Source: Maribellus comscasis
GTDB lineage: Bacteria; Bacteroidota; Bacteroidia; Bacteroidales; Prolixibacteraceae
Direction: 5' to 3'
Assembly: GCF_009762775.1 (NCBI RefSeq)
Contig: NZ_CP046401.1
Location: 4,364,001 to 4,428,000 of the forward strand
DNA: 64,000 bases
Shown here in pieces: positions 62,318 to 64,000 of this stretch. Made by a program: the position numbers and the translations under genes. Positions within the stretch are counted from its first letter, which is position 1; each line of letters opens with the position of its first letter. The notes beneath the pieces are model-generated. The model was not told the DNA's origin. It saw nothing but the letters and a program-made list of their open reading frames with translations, and did no database searches.

Positions 62318-62455
62318 TAAAATTTTAGAATAAATTGGAATTTGTCCGAGTGTCAACAGCAGGTAATGTTTCTAAAAATTATAAATACAACAAGGCGCCT
62401 AAGGGTATGGAAATAGAAACTGTTTTAAAGATTTTAGAAACTATTGTTTATAATA

Positions 62456-62487
62456 GAAAAAGCCACCTCCTAAAAAGGAAATGGCTT
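62456..62487 (-). terminator. terminator after nqrF
   Basis: On the minus strand AAGCCATTTCC pairs with GGAGGTGGCTT around a 6-nt loop, then T5. It lies 30 bases beyond the nqrF stop and ends the nqr operon, so nqrF is the last gene. Confidence 0.8.
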
Positions 62488-62516
62488 GAAATATATGTAC
62501 ATTTTATTGTCTGTAC

Positions 62517-63779
62517 TTAAGAACCAAAATCGTCGAACAATACATTTTCGTCGGGGACGCCCAAATTGTATAGCATCTTTTGAACTGCATCGTTCATCAT
62601 CGGCGGACCACAAAGATAATAATCAATTTCTTCGGGTTCCTCATGCTTACTCAGGTAGTTATCGTAAATTACCTGGTGAATAAATCCAACCGGTCCTTCC
62701 CACTTGTCTTCGGGAAGCGGTTCTGAAAGTGCCAAATGAAATTTAAAATTAGGGAATTTATCTTCAATGGCACGGAATTGATCGTAATAGAAAACTTCTT
62801 TCCATGAACGTGCCCCGTACCAGAAAGTAACATTCTTTTTTTCTTCTTTTACTGTATGGAAAAGGTGGAAAAGATGCGAACGCATTGGGGCCATTCCTGC
62901 ACCACCACCAATAAACATCATTTCGTTGTCGTTGTCTTTCAAAAAGAATTCTCCGTAAGGGCCCGATACGGTTACTTTATCGCCTGGTTTACGAGAGAAA
63001 ATATATGAGGAACAAATTCCGGGATTAACTTTTTTAAATCCGTTGTTTGCTCTGTCCCACGGAGGCGTAGCAATACGAATGTTCAACATAACGATGTTTC
63101 CTTCAGCGGGGTGATTGGCCATTGAATAAGCACGGAAAGTTGGTTCCGGGTTTTTCATTTTCAAATCGAACATTCCAAATTTTTCCCATTCATCGCGGAA
63201 TTTTTCATCCACATCCATGTCTTTAAAATCCACGTCAATTTTGGGAACATCAATCTGAATATAACCACCCGATTTAAAATCCAGGTTCTCTCCTTCAGGA
63301 AGTTTTACAACAAACTCTTTAATGAAAGTAGCAACATTGTTGTTTGAAACCACTTCGCATTCCCATTTTTTTACACCAAGAACTTCCTGCGGAATTTTTA
63401 TTTGCATGTCCTCTTTCACCTTCACCTGGCATGCCAACCGCCAGTTTTCGTTTTGTTCCTTACGGGTAAAGAATCCGGTTTCAGTAGGCAGAATTGAACC
63501 ACCGCCATCTTCAACCTGGCAACGGCACATGGCACAGGTTCCACCACCACCACATGCCGAGGGAAGTAGAATTTTATTGTTTCCGAGTGTGGATAAAAGT
63601 GTATTTCCGGGTTCGGTGTCGATTTCCAAATCTCCTTCATTAATTGAGACCTTTACAATTCCAGATGGAGTCAGTTTTTTCTTAGCAAAAAGCAAAATGG
63701 CAACCAACAGAATAATAATTCCAAGGAATACTACCACACTGGCAATAACTACGGTAGATTGTAACGATAATAATATCAT
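62517..63779 (-). CDS. nqrF: Na+-translocating NADH:quinone reductase subunit F
   Basis: NqrF accepts electrons from NADH through FAD and a 2Fe-2S cluster and starts electron transfer through the Na+-pumping complex. The 420-aa protein has an N-terminal membrane helix (10-32), the ferredoxin-like cluster C76, C82, C85 and C117 (ACGGGGTCAMC; RLACQV), a FAD domain (RAYSMAN near 242) and an NAD domain (GGGAGMAPMRSH; the C-terminal CGPPMM). It is the last gene of nqr, with nqrE 20 bases upstream. Confidence 0.97.
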   Translation of the reverse strand: MILLSLQSTVVIASVVVFLGIIILLVAILLFAKKKLTPSGIVKVSINEGDLEIDTEPGNTLLSTLGNNKILLPSACGGGGTCAMCRCQVEDGGGSILPTETGFFTRKEQNENWRLACQVKVKEDMQIKIPQEVLGVKKWECEVVSNNNVATFIKEFVVKLPEGENLDFKSGGYIQIDVPKIDVDFKDMDVDEKFRDEWEKFGMFDLKMKNPEPTFRAYSMANHPAEGNIVMLNIRIATPPWDRANNGFKKVNPGICSSYIFSRKPGDKVTVSGPYGEFFLKDNDNEMMFIGGGAGMAPMRSHLFHLFHTVKEEKKNVTFWYGARSWKEVFYYDQFRAIEDKFPNFKFHLALSEPLPEDKWEGPVGFIHQVIYDNYLSKHEEPEEIDYYLCGPPMMNDAVQKMLYNLGVPDENVLFDDFGS

Positions 63780-63799
63780 CAGTTAATTGATTTTTTGTT

Positions 63800-64000
63800 T
63801 TATAATTTAATTCCTCCAAAGCCCATAAAAGCCAGTCCCATTAAACCGGTAACAATAAATGTTATTCCTAATCCGCGTAAAGGTGCAGGGACATTGGAAT
63901 ATTCAATTTTTTCCCGGATGGCGGCAATACCAACAATGGCCAAAAACCAGCCAACACCTGAGCCAACGCCATAAACAGTTGCTTCACCAACATTAATAAA
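63800..64000 (-). CDS. nqrE: Na+-translocating NADH:quinone reductase subunit E, 5' end missing
   Basis: The last 66 codons of NqrE; the gene continues beyond the window edge. The visible C terminus contains [37 protein letters not shown] and ends GFGGIKL, as in NqrE of other bacteria. NqrE is an integral membrane subunit paralogous to NqrD. The gene was too close to the edge for a full ORF and is not interrupted. Confidence 0.93.
   Translation of the reverse strand, partial: FINVGEATVYGVGSGVGWFLAIVGIAAIREKIEYSNVPAPLRGLGITFIVTGLMGLAFMGFGGIKL

Noticed and set aside
62335..62520. Plus-strand ORF of 61 codons before nqrF
   Set aside because: It spans the nqr terminator hairpin, opens from a non-standard position and has no protein-like pattern.
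1..64000. tRNA, rRNA, CRISPR arrays, insertion sequences, prophage genes
   Set aside because: Read through both strands for cloverleaf termini, repeat-spacer arrays, transposase and integrase motifs; none seen.

Overview
The window looks like chromosomal DNA of a Bacteroidota bacterium, probably from the Bacteroidia/Marinilabiliales side (an inference from overall gene content, not a phylogeny). The evidence is an N-succinylornithine-type arginine pathway, DUF4494, a TorF-like porin beside glnB-amtB, Na+-NQR, several Bacteroidota-type promoters (TTTG ... TAnnTTTG), few clear Shine-Dalgarno sites and an AT-rich base composition. I see no tRNA or rRNA gene, CRISPR array, phage or insertion sequence. 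Almost everything is housekeeping or conserved accessory content.

Region 1-4.3 kb: end of an ABC-2 permease, cysK, thiol peroxidase, a DUF302 protein followed closely by a heavy-metal-associated lipoprotein, and two doubtful small ORFs beside terminators.

Region 4.3-20 kb is the core. carAB faces argR-GNAT-argG-argC-argD-proC-proB-proA-argF'-hisA-hisF-hisIE. The arginine genes make the succinylated version of the pathway: the carbamoyltransferase carries proline at residue 90, the specificity residue of the Bacteroides fragilis enzyme. ArgR is preceded by two ARG boxes 3 bp apart that overlap its promoter. carA has a terminator-like hairpin in its leader. The GNAT gene is a good candidate for the unassigned first step (glutamate N-succinylation). 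argH lies further on at 29.6 kb; argB and argE are not in the window.

Region 20-37 kb: an unknown protein, DUF4494, a porin-glnB-amtB ammonium operon, three consecutive GT39-type membrane glycosyltransferases, argH, then gltBD (glutamate synthase). With carAB and the arg/pro/his genes this makes most of the first 37 kb a nitrogen-assimilation and amino-acid neighbourhood. A three-way-junction RNA structure closes gltD.

Region 37-49 kb: two tandem LpxL-type acyltransferases, a secreted glycerophosphodiesterase, a decayed gene relic, an M3 metallopeptidase lipoprotein, a P-loop/methyltransferase/esterase cluster, a ChaN-like protein, yicC-gmk-nadD, and mnmA, which appears to be transcribed without a leader.

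Region 49-64 kb: a tandem-spondin lipoprotein, an uncharacterised envelope cluster (lipoprotein, lipocalin-like protein, barrel protein), a DEAD-box helicase with a hairpin against its start codon, a patatin, an AmmeMemoRadiSam-type radical SAM enzyme, a LexA/CI-like regulator divergent from a radical SAM DNA-repair protein with a perfect palindrome between them, a solute-sensing hybrid histidine kinase, and the end of the nqr operon (nqrF, partial nqrE).

The most promising leads are the regulator/radical SAM repair pair with its operator and structured leader, the GNAT as the missing succinyltransferase, the car leader hairpin and the leaderless mnmA promoter.
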